Positions 37,753 through 46,673 of a DNA stretch of 64,000 nt are shown piece by piece (the first letter of the stretch is position 1; each line of letters begins with the position of its first letter). Origin of the DNA: Porphyrobacter sp. AAP82 (GTDB lineage Bacteria; Pseudomonadota; Alphaproteobacteria; Sphingomonadales; Sphingomonadaceae). The position numbers and the translations under genes are program-made. The stretch spans positions 59,007-123,006 of the forward strand of contig NZ_ANFX01000014.1 of the NCBI RefSeq assembly GCF_000331285.1. The letters are read 5' to 3'. The notes under the pieces are model-generated. The model did not search any database. It saw nothing but the letters and a program-made list of their open reading frames with translations, and was not told the DNA's origin.

Positions 37753-37824
37753 GCGCGTGCCTGCCCTAGCCGCTTCGCGCGGGCGCGTCATGTCCCCAAT
37801 TGCTATGAAGACGAAGGCGCGCGC

Positions 37825-38331
37825 TTACCAGAAGCGGCTGCCGGGGATGCCCTTGAACGGCCCCGCCTCGCGCGAGGTCACCCAGCCGCCGTAGAAGCCG
37901 CCGGGCTGGGGGGAGACCTGTTCGCCGTCAAGAGTGACTTCGTCGAACGGGGCGGCGTAGAAGGCGATATGCCCGGCGATCCCTTCGAAGCCGCGCGCGG
38001 GCGAGGGGTAGGACCAGCCCGCGCCGACCAGCCGCGCATCGCCCACGATCACGTCCCAGTAGTGCGCTGTGCCCTTCCATTCGCAGAAGGAACGTCCGGC
38101 ATTGGGCACAAGTCGCTCCATCGCGACGTCGTTCTGGGGAATGTAATAGGTCGGCGGGTGCGAGGTCTCGAGCGTGCGCCAGGCCGCGCGAGTGTCGGCC
38201 AGCACCACGCCGCAGTGGAGGATGCGGATGTGGCGGGTGATGGCCTCGGCGCGGGGCGGGCGAGGGTAGTCCCACACGCTCTCCTGACCCGGGCGGACGG
38301 GCTCGGGTGCAGGGTGGTGCGGCTGCCTCAC
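37825..38331 (-). CDS. DUF427 domain-containing protein
   Basis: The 168-residue protein contains the DUF427 core: [17 protein letters not shown] [13 protein letters not shown], the [12 protein letters not shown] motif and [16 protein letters not shown]. The function of DUF427 is unknown; the fold is a small beta-barrel. The GTG start overlaps the clpS stop (GTGA), so I prefer it to an ATG 18 bases upstream. Confidence 0.85.
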   Translation of the reverse strand: MRQPHHPAPEPVRPGQESVWDYPRPPRAEAITRHIRILHCGVVLADTRAAWRTLETSHPPTYYIPQNDVAMERLVPNAGRSFCEWKGTAHYWDVIVGDARLVGAGWSYPSPARGFEGIAGHIAFYAAPFDEVTLDGEQVSPQPGGFYGGWVTSREAGPFKGIPGSRFW

Positions 38332-38747
38332 GCCTTTTCGAGAGTGCATTGCAGCGGGTGCTGGTTCTGCCTTGCAAAGTCCATCACCTGGTTAACCTTG
38401 GTCTCGGCGACTTCATAGGTGAAGATGCCGCACACCCCGACGCCGCGCTGGTGGACGTGGAGCATCACGCGGGTGGCCTGTTCCAGATCCATCCCGAAGA
38501 AGCGCTTGAGGACCAGCACCACGAACTCCATCGGGGTGTAATCGTCGTTGAGCATCAGCACCTTGTACTGGCTGGGCTTCTTGGGCTTGGCGCGGGTCTT
38601 GATGGCGACGCCGACCTGGTTCTGGCCGCCTGCGTCCTTGCCATCGTCATCCTCGCCGGCGCGCGGCGCGGTGCGCTGTGACGCGTCCTGCTGCGACGGG
38701 GGCAGCCCGGCGACGGCCGCCGGATGGGGATGCGCTGGGATGGGCAT
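38328..38747 (-). CDS. clpS: ATP-dependent Clp protease adaptor ClpS
   Basis: The 139-residue adaptor has a disordered, Gln/Pro-rich N-terminal tail of about 55 residues and the ClpS core: [24 protein letters not shown], then [23 protein letters not shown]. The NDD motif and the hydrophobic pocket bind N-degron substrates and deliver them to ClpAP. clpA is not directly adjacent here. Confidence 0.95.
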   Translation of the reverse strand: MPIPAHPHPAAVAGLPPSQQDASQRTAPRAGEDDDGKDAGGQNQVGVAIKTRAKPKKPSQYKVLMLNDDYTPMEFVVLVLKRFFGMDLEQATRVMLHVHQRGVGVCGIFTYEVAETKVNQVMDFARQNQHPLQCTLEKA

Positions 38748-38835
38748 AGGCCCCCATTATGGGATTCGTCCCCGCTGGTGCAAGCGATAGGTAGGAATTG
38801 TTTGGGCCCTGCCGCCCGCGCGCGAAGGAAATTGG

Positions 38836-38860
38836 CCCGGGCAAGCCGTGCTTGCCCGGG
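38836..38860. repeat. GC-rich hairpin
   Basis: CCCGGGCAAG and its exact complement flank a 5-base loop, upstream of clpS and downstream of the phasin terminator. It may back up termination or be a dispersed palindrome. Confidence 0.5.
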
Positions 38861-38871
38861 GCTTGGACAAG

Positions 38872-38904
38872 AAAAAGGCCGGTCAGACCTGCGTCTGACC
38901 GGCC
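38872..38904 (-). terminator. Rho-independent terminator of the phasin gene
   Basis: The stem GGCCGGTCAGAC with its complement is followed, in the minus direction, by TTTTT. It lies 77 bases after the phasin stop codon. Confidence 0.82.
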
Positions 38905-38980
38905 AGCGCCTCGCGGCGCGCTCTCGTGGACCGGGTTGGGAGAGAGAGGAGAGAGGCCCGGCCGGAGAATTCCTGATCGC

Positions 38981-39865
38981 TTAGGCGGCCTTCGAGACCT
39001 TCTCGACGGCGACGCTGACGCGGTTCGAGATCGGGGCGAAGGCGTCGTTGTAGAGCTTCACCCAGGCTTCGGTGCGCTTCGAGCCGTAGGCGACGACCGC
39101 GTCGAAGTTGCGACGGGCGAGTTCGCCCTGGAGCTGCATGAGCTCGGTCGGCGACTTGACGGCGGCAACCTTCTTGGCGTCTTCGGTGACGGTTTCGATC
39201 ACGGTCTTGCCGGTTTCGACGTTGTCCTTGAGCAGTTCCTGCGCACCGGCGAAGAAGATCTTGCCGCTTTCGACGACGGCTTCGACGTTCGCCTTGGTGA
39301 ACTCGGTCGCTTCGGTGGTCAGTTCGTTGCCCTTGGCGAACGCGGTCTTGGCGCGGGCCTGGAGGTCGGCGACGACGGTCTTGGCGGTGGCGGTGATGTC
39401 GGTGGTGTTGGCAGTGGCCATGATGGTATCCTTCAGCTTGATGACGGGATTGGTCGTGGGCACGGCGGCGGCGGGGGCTTCAGCCTTCGCGGCCGACACC
39501 GGCTTCTTGACCGGGAGCTTGGTTGCGGCAGTCTTGGTCTTGGTGGCCGTCTTCTTGACGGTCTTGGCCGCAACCGTCTTGACCGCAGCCGCCTTCTTGG
39601 CGGGGGCCTGTTTCGGAGCGGCGGGGGTCTTGGCGGCAGGGGTCTTGGCGGCGGGCGCAGCCTTCACCGTCTTGGCGGCCGGAGCGGCAGCAGGCGCCGG
39701 AGCGGCAGGCTTGGCGACCGGCGCGGCCTTGGCCGCAGCTTCGGCGTAGGCCTTCTCGGCAGCAGCATCGATCTTGGAGGCCGCAGCCTTGGCGGGCGCC
39801 TTGGGGCCGGCCTTGGGCGCGGCGGCGATCTTCACTTCACCGGCAGTGTTTTCGACTTCGGACAT
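38981..39865 (-). CDS. PHA granule phasin with histone-like Ala/Lys/Pro N-terminal extension
   Basis: The 294-residue protein has two parts. Residues 1-145 are repeats of Ala, Lys and Pro (AAKTPAAKTPAAPKQ, then KTVKKTATKTKTAATK) resembling histone H1 or the basic tail of PhaF. Residues 149-294 are a phasin_2 domain (DLQARAKTAFAKGNELTTEATEF, then PTELMQLQGELARRNFDAVV) that coats polyhydroxyalkanoate granules. An internal ATG at 39421 (residue 149) stands behind a good AAGGA site and would give a plain 146-residue phasin. The upstream region has two TGC-N3-GCA palindromes, likely PhaR operators, and phaC lies next upstream. Confidence 0.9.
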   Translation of the reverse strand: MSEVENTAGEVKIAAAPKAGPKAPAKAAASKIDAAAEKAYAEAAAKAAPVAKPAAPAPAAAPAAKTVKAAPAAKTPAAKTPAAPKQAPAKKAAAVKTVAAKTVKKTATKTKTAATKLPVKKPVSAAKAEAPAAAVPTTNPVIKLKDTIMATANTTDITATAKTVVADLQARAKTAFAKGNELTTEATEFTKANVEAVVESGKIFFAGAQELLKDNVETGKTVIETVTEDAKKVAAVKSPTELMQLQGELARRNFDAVVAYGSKRTEAWVKLYNDAFAPISNRVSVAVEKVSKAA

Positions 39866-39883
39866 GGCGACCTCGCTTCATGT

Positions 39884-39943
39884 TGCACTGCACAAAATAG
39901 AGATTGCAGCTGCGAAGTCAAGTCATTTTTGTGCGGTGCACAA
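39884..39943 (-). promoter_or_regulatory. Two PhaR-type operator sites upstream of the phasin gene
   Basis: TGC-ACT-GCA lies at 39884-39892, and the longer perfect inverted repeat TTGTGC-GGT-GCACAA at 39929-39943, with centres 48 bases apart. Known PhaR repressors bind TGC-N3-GCA elements in front of phasin genes and are released by PHA. The phaR gene itself is not in this window. Confidence 0.5.
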
Positions 39944-40016
39944 AAACCGAAGAAACGATGACAAATCAGTGTCTCTGACCGTGCGAGGCGCTTTGGGAAC
40001 GCGAATCTCCTGTCGC

Positions 40017-41912
40017 TCAACGCGTCTTCACATAGCGTCCCGGCGCGTCCTCGATCACCTTGTCGCCTGTGCTGCCGGGCACCCGCTTGCCCGTCGCCGG
40101 CACGCGCGCGTCCGACTGGCGATGGAGCCATTCGAGCCAATGCGGCCACCAGCTGCCCGGATGCTCGCTCGCCCCGGCAAGGAAGTCCTTGAGGCTCGGC
40201 GCCGCGTTATCGCCCACCCAGTACTGGTACTTGCCCGCCGACGGCGGATTGACCACGCCGGCAATGTGACCGGAGCCTGCCAGCAGGAATTCGATCGGTC
40301 CGGCAAAGTGCCGGGTAATGCGCCACACGCTTTCGGCGGGCGCGATATGATCCTCGCGCCCGGCCTGCACGAAGCTCGGCGTGGCGACCCGCGTCAGGTC
40401 GATCGGCGTGCCGTCGGCTGCCAGCGCATCGGGCACCACCAGCTTGTTGTCGCGGTAGAGATCGCGCAGGTAGGCATTGTGCCATTTCGAGGGCAGGTTG
40501 GTGACGTCGCCGTTCCAGTGGAGCAGATCGAAGGCCGGATAATCCTCGCCCAGCAGGTAGTTGTTGACGACATAGTTCCAGATCAGATCCCGCCCCCGCA
40601 GCGCGTTGAAGGTCGCCGCCAGATAGCGCCCGTCGAGATAGCCTTGCGGCGACAACTGCCCGATCATCTCGAGCTGGCCCTCGTCGATGAAATGCTTGAG
40701 GTCGCCCGCGCGCTCGAAATCGACCTGCGCGGTGAAGAATGTCGCCGACCTGACCTTGTCCGCCTCGCCCCGCCGAGCCAGCACCGCCAGCGTCGCCGCC
40801 AAGGTTGTCCCTGCCACGCAATAGCCGATGTTGTGGACAGCGGGCACATCGAGCCGCTTGGCGACATGGTCGATGGCCTCTATCTGGGCGCGGATGTAAT
40901 CATCCCAAACGATCTCGCCCATGGTCTCGTCGGCGCTCTTCCAGCTGACCACGAAGACGCTGATCCCCTGGTCGACCGCCCACTTGATGAAGCTCTTCTT
41001 GGGGGTCAGGTCGAGGATGTAGAAGCGGTTGATCCACGGCGGGAAGATCACCAGCGGCACCTCCAGAACGGTGTCGGTGGACGGCGCGTACTGGATCAGC
41101 TGGTAGAGCAGCGTCTCGTGCACCACCTTGCCCGGGCTTGCGGCAAGGTTTTCTCCGAGGCGGAAGGCGTTGGGGTCGGTGTGGGTCAGCTGCCCGCGCT
41201 TCAGATCATTCACGAGGTGCTGCATCCCGCGCACCAGGTTTGCCCCCCTCGTCTCCATGGTGCGCTTCATCACCACCGGGTTGAGCGCGATGAAATTGTC
41301 CGGGCTCATCGCTTCGGCAAGCGCCGTCACCGCGAATTCGAGCTGCTGGCGCTTGACCTTGTCGAGCCCGTCCATGCCCTTCACGCTGGTGCGGAAATAG
41401 TCGGCGAGCATCAGGTAGGTCTGGTGCAGCAGCAGAAAGGCGGGGTGCTCGCGCCAGGCGGGATCGGCAAAGCGGCGGTCGGATTTGGGAAGCGCGGCGG
41501 GATCTGGCGTTTCGACGGCCTTGCCGCCCGCAGCAAAGCTCTGCATCACCCCCGACCACAGCTGCATCTGGTCCTGCGCAAGCCGGGCCGAGGCCTCGAA
41601 CATTCCCTTGGGCATTTGCCCGAGCATCGCCTGAGACATGACCAGCCACTGTGCGGGGTCGAGCAGGTTGCTGCCGCTGGCGCTCTTTTCTGCGGCGGCA
41701 GCGGCCTGGTGGGTGGCGAAATCGACCCACAATTGCTGGAGCTGTGCGGCCGTGGCGGCCCATTCGGCCAGCTCGCCCGGTTCGATCCCGGGGGCGATCA
41801 GCGATTCGGGGGGCTTGCCGCCCATCATTTCGCGCAGGCTTTCGGCCTGCATATCGAAGTAGCCCTTGAGGCTCTCGCCCGCCGCCGCCAGAGGGTCCTT
41901 ATCCTGTGCCAT
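40017..41912 (-). CDS. phaC: Class I poly(3-hydroxyalkanoate) polymerase
   Basis: The 631-residue synthase polymerises 3-hydroxyacyl-CoA at the granule surface. The lipase-like box GYCVAGTTLAATLA contains the catalytic Cys. The Asp and His are in WNGDVTNLPSKWH and GSGHIAGVVNPP, and PPWINRFYILDLTPKKSFIKW is the conserved family block. Length and domain order fit class I (no separate PhaE subunit). It lies 151 bases upstream of the phasin gene, on the same strand. Confidence 0.96.
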   Translation of the reverse strand: MAQDKDPLAAAGESLKGYFDMQAESLREMMGGKPPESLIAPGIEPGELAEWAATAAQLQQLWVDFATHQAAAAAEKSASGSNLLDPAQWLVMSQAMLGQMPKGMFEASARLAQDQMQLWSGVMQSFAAGGKAVETPDPAALPKSDRRFADPAWREHPAFLLLHQTYLMLADYFRTSVKGMDGLDKVKRQQLEFAVTALAEAMSPDNFIALNPVVMKRTMETRGANLVRGMQHLVNDLKRGQLTHTDPNAFRLGENLAASPGKVVHETLLYQLIQYAPSTDTVLEVPLVIFPPWINRFYILDLTPKKSFIKWAVDQGISVFVVSWKSADETMGEIVWDDYIRAQIEAIDHVAKRLDVPAVHNIGYCVAGTTLAATLAVLARRGEADKVRSATFFTAQVDFERAGDLKHFIDEGQLEMIGQLSPQGYLDGRYLAATFNALRGRDLIWNYVVNNYLLGEDYPAFDLLHWNGDVTNLPSKWHNAYLRDLYRDNKLVVPDALAADGTPIDLTRVATPSFVQAGREDHIAPAESVWRITRHFAGPIEFLLAGSGHIAGVVNPPSAGKYQYWVGDNAAPSLKDFLAGASEHPGSWWPHWLEWLHRQSDARVPATGKRVPGSTGDKVIEDAPGRYVKTR

Positions 41913-42075
41913 CGCCCGAAATCGTCCCTTGTTCGCCGCGCGTGTGCGATAGTGCCGTTAATCGAGCCCCATCGCAACTTTCCGAAAACGCGCTTCCCAC
42001 GATCCGAAGGTTTGGCCTAGGGAGAGCGTTGCGGCGCTTGCATCAATGCCGCAGAAGACAAGGTGATGACGTCCC

Positions 42076-43275
42076 ATGAATGACCAGTTCTATCGCATGA
42101 AGCGGATGCCCCCGTATGTGATCGCGGAGGTCAATGCCATGCGTCATGCAGCCCGTCTCGCCGGGCAGGACATCATCGACCTTGGCATGGGCAATCCCGA
42201 TCAGCCCCCGCCGCAGCATGTCATCGACAAGCTGTGCGAGGTTGCGGCCAAGCCCGATGCGCATGGCTATTCGCAGTCCAAGGGCATCCCGGGCCTGCGG
42301 CGCGCGCAGGCGGGCTACTACGCGCGCCGCTTCGGGGTCGAGCTCGATCCCGAGAGCGAGGTGGTGGTGACGATGGGATCGAAGGAGGGCCTCTCCAGCC
42401 TTGCCACGGCGATCATCGCGCCGGGGGACGTGGTGCTCGCGCCCAACCCCTCCTACCCGATCCACACCTTCGGCTTCATCATCGCCGGCGCGACGATCCG
42501 TTCGGTGCCGACCACGCCGGACGAGCATTACTGGGAATCGCTCGAACGGGCGATGAACTACACCGTGCCGCGCCCCAGCGTGCTGGTGGTGAGCTACCCT
42601 TCCAACCCCACTGCCGAGACGGTCGATCTGCCCTTTTACGAACGGCTGGTCGCCTGGGCGAAGGAGAACCAGGTCTGGATCGTCAGCGACCTTGCCTATT
42701 CCGAGCTCTATTTCGATGGGCGTCCGACGCGTTCGATCATGGAAGTGCCCGGCGCCAAGGACGTGGCGATCGAATTCACCTCGATGTCCAAGACCTATTC
42801 CATGGCCGGCTGGCGGATGGGCTTTGCGGTCGGCAACAAGCAGCTGATCGCGGCGCTGACCCGGGTGAAGTCCTATCTCGATTACGGCGCCTTCACGCCG
42901 ATCCAGGCGGCGGCCTGTGCGGCGCTCAACGGCCCGCAGGACATCATCGAGGCGAATCGCGAGCTCTATCACCGCCGCCGCGATGTCATGGTCGAGGCCT
43001 TCGGCCGCGCCGGCTGGGACATCCCGCCGCCGCCCGCATCGATGTTCGCCTGGGCCCCGCTGCCCCCGGCGCTCAGATCGATGGGCAGTCTCGAATTCTC
43101 CAAGCAGCTCCTGACACAAGCGCAAGTCGCGGTCGCGCCCGGCGTAGGCTATGGAGAGAACGGTGAAGGCTATGTGCGTATTGCCATGGTCGAGAACGAA
43201 CAGCGCCTCCGCCAGGCGGCGCGCAATATCAAGCGCTACCTCCAGTCGGTAGGGGTCAACAGCTCCGCCGCCTGA
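42076..43275 (+). CDS. alaC: Class I/II aminotransferase, alanine transaminase (AlaC)-like
   Basis: The 399-residue PLP enzyme shows IIDLGMGNPDQPPP, YSQSKGIPGLRRA, YPSNPTAE (substrate Asn), DLAYSELYFDG (PLP Asp/Tyr) and the Schiff-base Lys in TSMSKTYSMAGWRMGF. The pattern with YP-SNPTA and SK-TYSMAGWR matches the AlaC glutamate-pyruvate aminotransferase group rather than aspartate transaminase. It should convert pyruvate and glutamate to alanine and 2-oxoglutarate. The exact substrate is inferred. Confidence 0.92.
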   Translation: MNDQFYRMKRMPPYVIAEVNAMRHAARLAGQDIIDLGMGNPDQPPPQHVIDKLCEVAAKPDAHGYSQSKGIPGLRRAQAGYYARRFGVELDPESEVVVTMGSKEGLSSLATAIIAPGDVVLAPNPSYPIHTFGFIIAGATIRSVPTTPDEHYWESLERAMNYTVPRPSVLVVSYPSNPTAETVDLPFYERLVAWAKENQVWIVSDLAYSELYFDGRPTRSIMEVPGAKDVAIEFTSMSKTYSMAGWRMGFAVGNKQLIAALTRVKSYLDYGAFTPIQAAACAALNGPQDIIEANRELYHRRRDVMVEAFGRAGWDIPPPPASMFAWAPLPPALRSMGSLEFSKQLLTQAQVAVAPGVGYGENGEGYVRIAMVENEQRLRQAARNIKRYLQSVGVNSSAA

Positions 43276-43383
43276 GGCGTTTCGCAATTTTCAATGCTTT
43301 CTCGTCCAAAGCAGAAAAATATTTCTGTCCGGTTTGCGTTAGTTTGCGGGTAAACGTGTGCTGAAGTTCGCAAGGAGAGGACA

Positions 43384-43986
43384 ATGGCGTCCGGAGCCGC
43401 GAAGCGGCTGACCGACAGACAGCGCGCCGTCATGGAACGGATCGACCGGCGCGTCCCGATCAAGGTGATCGCTACCGAGCTCGGGGTGTCCGAGACCCGG
43501 ATAAACCAGCATATCCGCGCGCTGAAGGACTTCTACGACGCCGTCAGCCTTGGCGAGCTGGTCGAGAACTACCGTGCCACGCTGAGCCCCGAAGCGGCCG
43601 AGGCAGCGGCGGAAAACGACCTCGGGACGTCTGCGGATAGAGGATTGCTCAAGCCCTTCAGCGAACCTGTATACACAAATTCTCAGATTAACCGGCCGGC
43701 TGATCTGGCTGATTTCGGTGACCGGGATGATCCGGGCCGCCTGGTCCTCAGCGATGCGATGCCTCTCATAAAGCAGGCACCATGGCTGAAGCCGGGCGAA
43801 CCGCGGGTGGTCCCCGGAGTGCTCGATGGTGAGCATGCCGTCCTGATGCGAATGGGGGCGATCGTCGGGATCGCCGCGGGCATTCTGGCATCGGTGATCC
43901 TAGTGATCACAGCCGCGATGACCCTCAGCCAGGCGACGGAAGGCAAGGCTTACACCTCCGTGGAAACCAACGCCGCTTCCGGTTGA
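43384..43986 (+). CDS. Membrane-tethered HTH protein
   Basis: The 200-residue protein has an N-terminal LuxR-like helix-turn-helix (LTDRQRAVMERIDRRVPIKVIATELGVSETRINQHIRALKDFY, shown here in pieces over residues 9-51). A flexible middle and one C-terminal membrane helix (about residues 157-180, MGAIVGIAAGILASVILVI) follow. It is therefore probably a membrane-bound transcription regulator. It leads a same-strand run of five small genes. A GGAGAGG-like site precedes the ATG. Confidence 0.78.
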   Translation: MASGAAKRLTDRQRAVMERIDRRVPIKVIATELGVSETRINQHIRALKDFYDAVSLGELVENYRATLSPEAAEAAAENDLGTSADRGLLKPFSEPVYTNSQINRPADLADFGDRDDPGRLVLSDAMPLIKQAPWLKPGEPRVVPGVLDGEHAVLMRMGAIVGIAAGILASVILVITAAMTLSQATEGKAYTSVETNAASG

Positions 43987-44011
43987 GCACCGGCAGCGCT
44001 GGAGACCGACG

Positions 44012-44368
44012 ATGGACAATCGTATAGTCGCTGATGCACGCAATCTGAAGAAGCTGATCCGTGAAGCCGAAGCCCTTGCCGACGAAGCGATCATGTCGAT
44101 GGCGCGGCTCAAGCAGGCGATGCTTGCCGCCCGGCAGAACCCGATGGTCGAAGTCAACACCGGACAGCGCGCGCTGCTGCGCCTGACCGAGGCCGAAAGC
44201 TACGCCCTTTCCATGTCGACCAACCTGCTGCGGGTGCACGATGAACTGAGCAAGGTCGCCCGCGTCCACGCCGGCGGCGATCCGGGCTACGAAACCAAGA
44301 TCCCCGAAACCGATCTTGGCGCTGCCCCGGCCCGCCAGCTGCGCGAACAGGAGCCGCTTCAGGCCTGA
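44012..44368 (+). CDS. Hypothetical helical protein
   Basis: The 118-residue soluble protein is predicted to be helical (ARNLKKLIREAEALADEAIMSMARLKQAMLAARQ, then LTEAESYALSMSTNLLRVHDELSKVA) with no cysteines and no recognised domain. It lies 25 bases after the HTH gene and 3 bases before the next membrane protein gene, so it is very probably in the same operon. Confidence 0.75.
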   Translation: MDNRIVADARNLKKLIREAEALADEAIMSMARLKQAMLAARQNPMVEVNTGQRALLRLTEAESYALSMSTNLLRVHDELSKVARVHAGGDPGYETKIPETDLGAAPARQLREQEPLQA

Positions 44369-44371
44369 CGC

Positions 44372-44878
44372 ATGGAAGATCTGGTGCATTTCTACAATGA
44401 TTACCGGGTCCCTGCACAGCACCTGATCGCGCTCCTGCTCGCAGGAGCGATCTGGCGCCGCGGCGGGGACCCGGAACGCTGGCTGATCGCCACCTTCCTC
44501 GGCACCATGGTGGTGCCGGTCTGGATCCAGTGGCTGCTGGATCCGGCCCTGTCGATTTCGGGGCCGGTCATGCAGCTCCGCCTGGTGGTCGACGTGGTTG
44601 CCGCCATCGTGTTCACCGCCATCGCGCTCCGGGCCAACCGCAATTATCCGTTGTGGATCGCGGGCTTCCAGCTCGTCGCGCTTGGCGGCTATCTCGTGAA
44701 CCTGATCGCCGTGGAGGTCTCGCCGCTGGCGGTTGTGATCCTCATGGTCGGGCCGTCCTATTGCCAGTTGCTGGTGCTGCTCGGCGGCTTTGTCCGGCAC
44801 CTGCGGCGCGAGCGTCGCTACGGCGCCTACCGCGCATGGCGCATCGTGCCGCCGGCCATCGGAGGGTTGACGGTATGA
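44372..44878 (+). CDS. Hypothetical polytopic membrane protein
   Basis: The 168-residue protein has about four hydrophobic helices (LIALLLAGAIWRR, LIATFLGTMVVPVWIQWLL, LVVDVVAAIVFTAIAL, LVALGGYLVNLIAV and VVILMVGPSYCQLLVLLGGF) and a basic C-terminal tail. No family is recognised. It belongs to the small-gene cluster starting at 43384. Confidence 0.75.
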   Translation: MEDLVHFYNDYRVPAQHLIALLLAGAIWRRGGDPERWLIATFLGTMVVPVWIQWLLDPALSISGPVMQLRLVVDVVAAIVFTAIALRANRNYPLWIAGFQLVALGGYLVNLIAVEVSPLAVVILMVGPSYCQLLVLLGGFVRHLRRERRYGAYRAWRIVPPAIGGLTV

Positions 44879-44924
44879 CCGCCGGCCCGAACCAGGCAAC
44901 CGCCAGACAATCCGGGCTGCGGCG

Positions 44925-45347
44925 ATGCTGACCCATGCCCTGTCCCGCGGCGGCGAGAGCGCGCTCACGCAGGATCAGCGCGCGGCAGCGATGATCGCCT
45001 ACCTGCGCAGCCTCGTGCTCGCCCCGCCCGCCCGTTACGAGCGCGGGCACGCGATCTTCGTCGACCAGCACAGCGCCTGGCTCGGCGATGCGCCCTGCGG
45101 GATCGGGACGATGACGACCCTTGCGATCCGGATGCGCGCCCTGCTCGGCGATGCGCTGCGCCATGATGCGGCCGGAATCATCCTCGCCCACAGCCACCCC
45201 TCGGGCCACTGCCGCCCGAGCGGATGCGACATCGCCACCACCCGCCGCCTCGCCAATGTTGCCCGGACGCTCGACATCCAGCTGATCGATCACCTGATCT
45301 TCACCACCGATGCGGTGTATTCGATGCGTGCAGGGGGGCTGCTGTGA
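44925..45347 (+). CDS. RadC-like JAB-domain protein (minimal)
   Basis: The 140-residue protein consists of a JAB/MPN metalloprotease-like domain of the RadC type. The metal motif HSHPSGHCRPSGCD is visible at about residues 89-102 with the following IATTRRLANVARTLDIQLIDHLIF, and the upstream RMRALLGDALRHDAAGIILAHS matches RadC. The N-terminal HhH of full RadC is absent. RadC proteins are poorly understood; roles in DNA metabolism and in mobile elements have been proposed. The stop overlaps the next start (GTGA). Confidence 0.82.
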   Translation: MLTHALSRGGESALTQDQRAAAMIAYLRSLVLAPPARYERGHAIFVDQHSAWLGDAPCGIGTMTTLAIRMRALLGDALRHDAAGIILAHSHPSGHCRPSGCDIATTRRLANVARTLDIQLIDHLIFTTDAVYSMRAGGLL

Positions 45348-45730
45348 ACGCGCCGCTCTCATCGGGCCACTTCCCCGACAACGACATGAGCGGTCCGCGC
45401 TTCCGCGAGGCGGGGGAAATGGTGCTCGACCAGTTCCATCGTGACGGGCGGGTCGATGCCCAGTGGCTGGGCCTCCACCCGCGCGAATTCGCGCTGCTGT
45501 GGCGCCTTGCCGAGCAGCCGGGCGCGCGCATGTCCAGCCAGCAACTGCGCACCGAGGCCTTCTGCATCATGATCGACCCCGAGCCCGAGGGCATTTCCGC
45601 CGATATCGCGCGCCTGAAGGGCAAGCTCGCCGCAGCGGGCGCCGGCCACCTCATCTGCACCGACGGCGATGGCCGGTTCTTCCTCGAGGTGCCGCCCGAC
45701 CACGGCCTCTCGCGCCTCGCCTCGGGCTGA
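45344..45730 (+). CDS. Stand-alone OmpR-type winged-helix DNA-binding protein
   Basis: The 128-residue protein has no receiver domain. Its winged-helix core, LGLHPREFALLWRLAEQPGARMSSQQLRTEAF, continues as ISADIARLKGKLAAAGAGHLI and FFLEVP, which is the effector domain of OmpR/PhoB regulators, with LHPREFALL matching the family start. The GTG start overlaps the JAB gene. It may act as a regulator for the small-gene cluster or for competence-like functions. Confidence 0.77.
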   Translation: MNAPLSSGHFPDNDMSGPRFREAGEMVLDQFHRDGRVDAQWLGLHPREFALLWRLAEQPGARMSSQQLRTEAFCIMIDPEPEGISADIARLKGKLAAAGAGHLICTDGDGRFFLEVPPDHGLSRLASG

Positions 45731-45818
45731 CGCGCACCGCGGGTCAGGGCCACTGGACAGCCGCGGGGCGATCGGTCAATCTTGGCTGCAAACACAAGCC
45801 CGCGAGGATCCGCCTGCC

Positions 45819-46640
45819 ATGTCCGCCACCACCGCCACCACGCTCGCCAATGACCGCGTCTCGATCACTCTGGACGAGGACGGCGTCGCCGACGTCCGCC
45901 TCGTGCGGGCGGAGAAGATGAACGCGCTCGACCCGGAGATGTTCGAACGCATCATCGAAGCGGGCCAGGCGCTCGGCCGGATGAAGGGCCTGCGCGCGGT
46001 GGTGCTGTCGGGAGAGGGCCGCGCGTTCTGCGCCGGGCTCGACCTCTCCAACTTCTCGAGGCGCCCTCCCGAGGACGAGCCCGCCCTGACCGAACGCACC
46101 TACGGCAATTCCAACCGCCCGCAGCAGGTGGCGATGCAGTGGAGGAAGCTGCCCGTGCCGGTGATCGCGGCGATCCACGGGGTGTGCTTCGGCGGGGGCC
46201 TCCAGATCGCGAGCGGGGCCGACATCCGCATCGTCCACCCCGAAACGCGGCTTGCGATCATGGAGATGAAGTGGGGTCTGGTGCCCGATATGGGCGGCTA
46301 TGTCCTGTGGCGAGGCCTGGTGCGTGACGATGTGCTGCGCGAGCTCGTCTACACCAACCGCGAATTCAACGGGGGCGAGGCGCAGGCGCTGGGCCTTGCG
46401 ACCTATGTCGACGCTGCCCCGCGCGATCGCGCCTTCGCCATCGCCCGCCAGATCGCACTGAAGAACCCCCATGCGATCCGTGCCGCCAAGCGCCTCCAGG
46501 CCGGCATGTGGGATCAGGATGTCAATGCCATCCTGATGGAGGAAAGCATCGAGCAGCACGCGATCATGCGCACCCGCAACCAGGTCGAGGCGGTGATGGC
46601 CGAGATGGAACGGCGCAAGCCCGACTTCGAAGACGTCTGA
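45819..46640 (+). CDS. Crotonase-family enoyl-CoA hydratase/isomerase
   Basis: The 273-residue enzyme has the crotonase oxyanion-hole segments GRAFCAGLDLS and IHGVCFGGGLQIASGADIRI, and LAIMEMKWGLVPDMGG. It should act on enoyl-CoA in fatty acid or aromatic breakdown. One catalytic Glu is plausible in EMKWGLVPD. The neighbours give no pathway. The ATG at 45819 is the natural start. Confidence 0.92.
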   Translation: MSATTATTLANDRVSITLDEDGVADVRLVRAEKMNALDPEMFERIIEAGQALGRMKGLRAVVLSGEGRAFCAGLDLSNFSRRPPEDEPALTERTYGNSNRPQQVAMQWRKLPVPVIAAIHGVCFGGGLQIASGADIRIVHPETRLAIMEMKWGLVPDMGGYVLWRGLVRDDVLRELVYTNREFNGGEAQALGLATYVDAAPRDRAFAIARQIALKNPHAIRAAKRLQAGMWDQDVNAILMEESIEQHAIMRTRNQVEAVMAEMERRKPDFEDV

Positions 46641-46673
46641 CCCCGCGCAGCCCCCCGCGCGCGAGCGGCGGCG

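Noticed and set aside
38981..39865. Ala/Lys repeats of the phasin considered as a possible tandem DNA repeat or assembly artefact
   Set aside because: The repeat is irregular at the DNA level and the frame stays intact into a normal phasin domain, so it is a real low-complexity protein segment.
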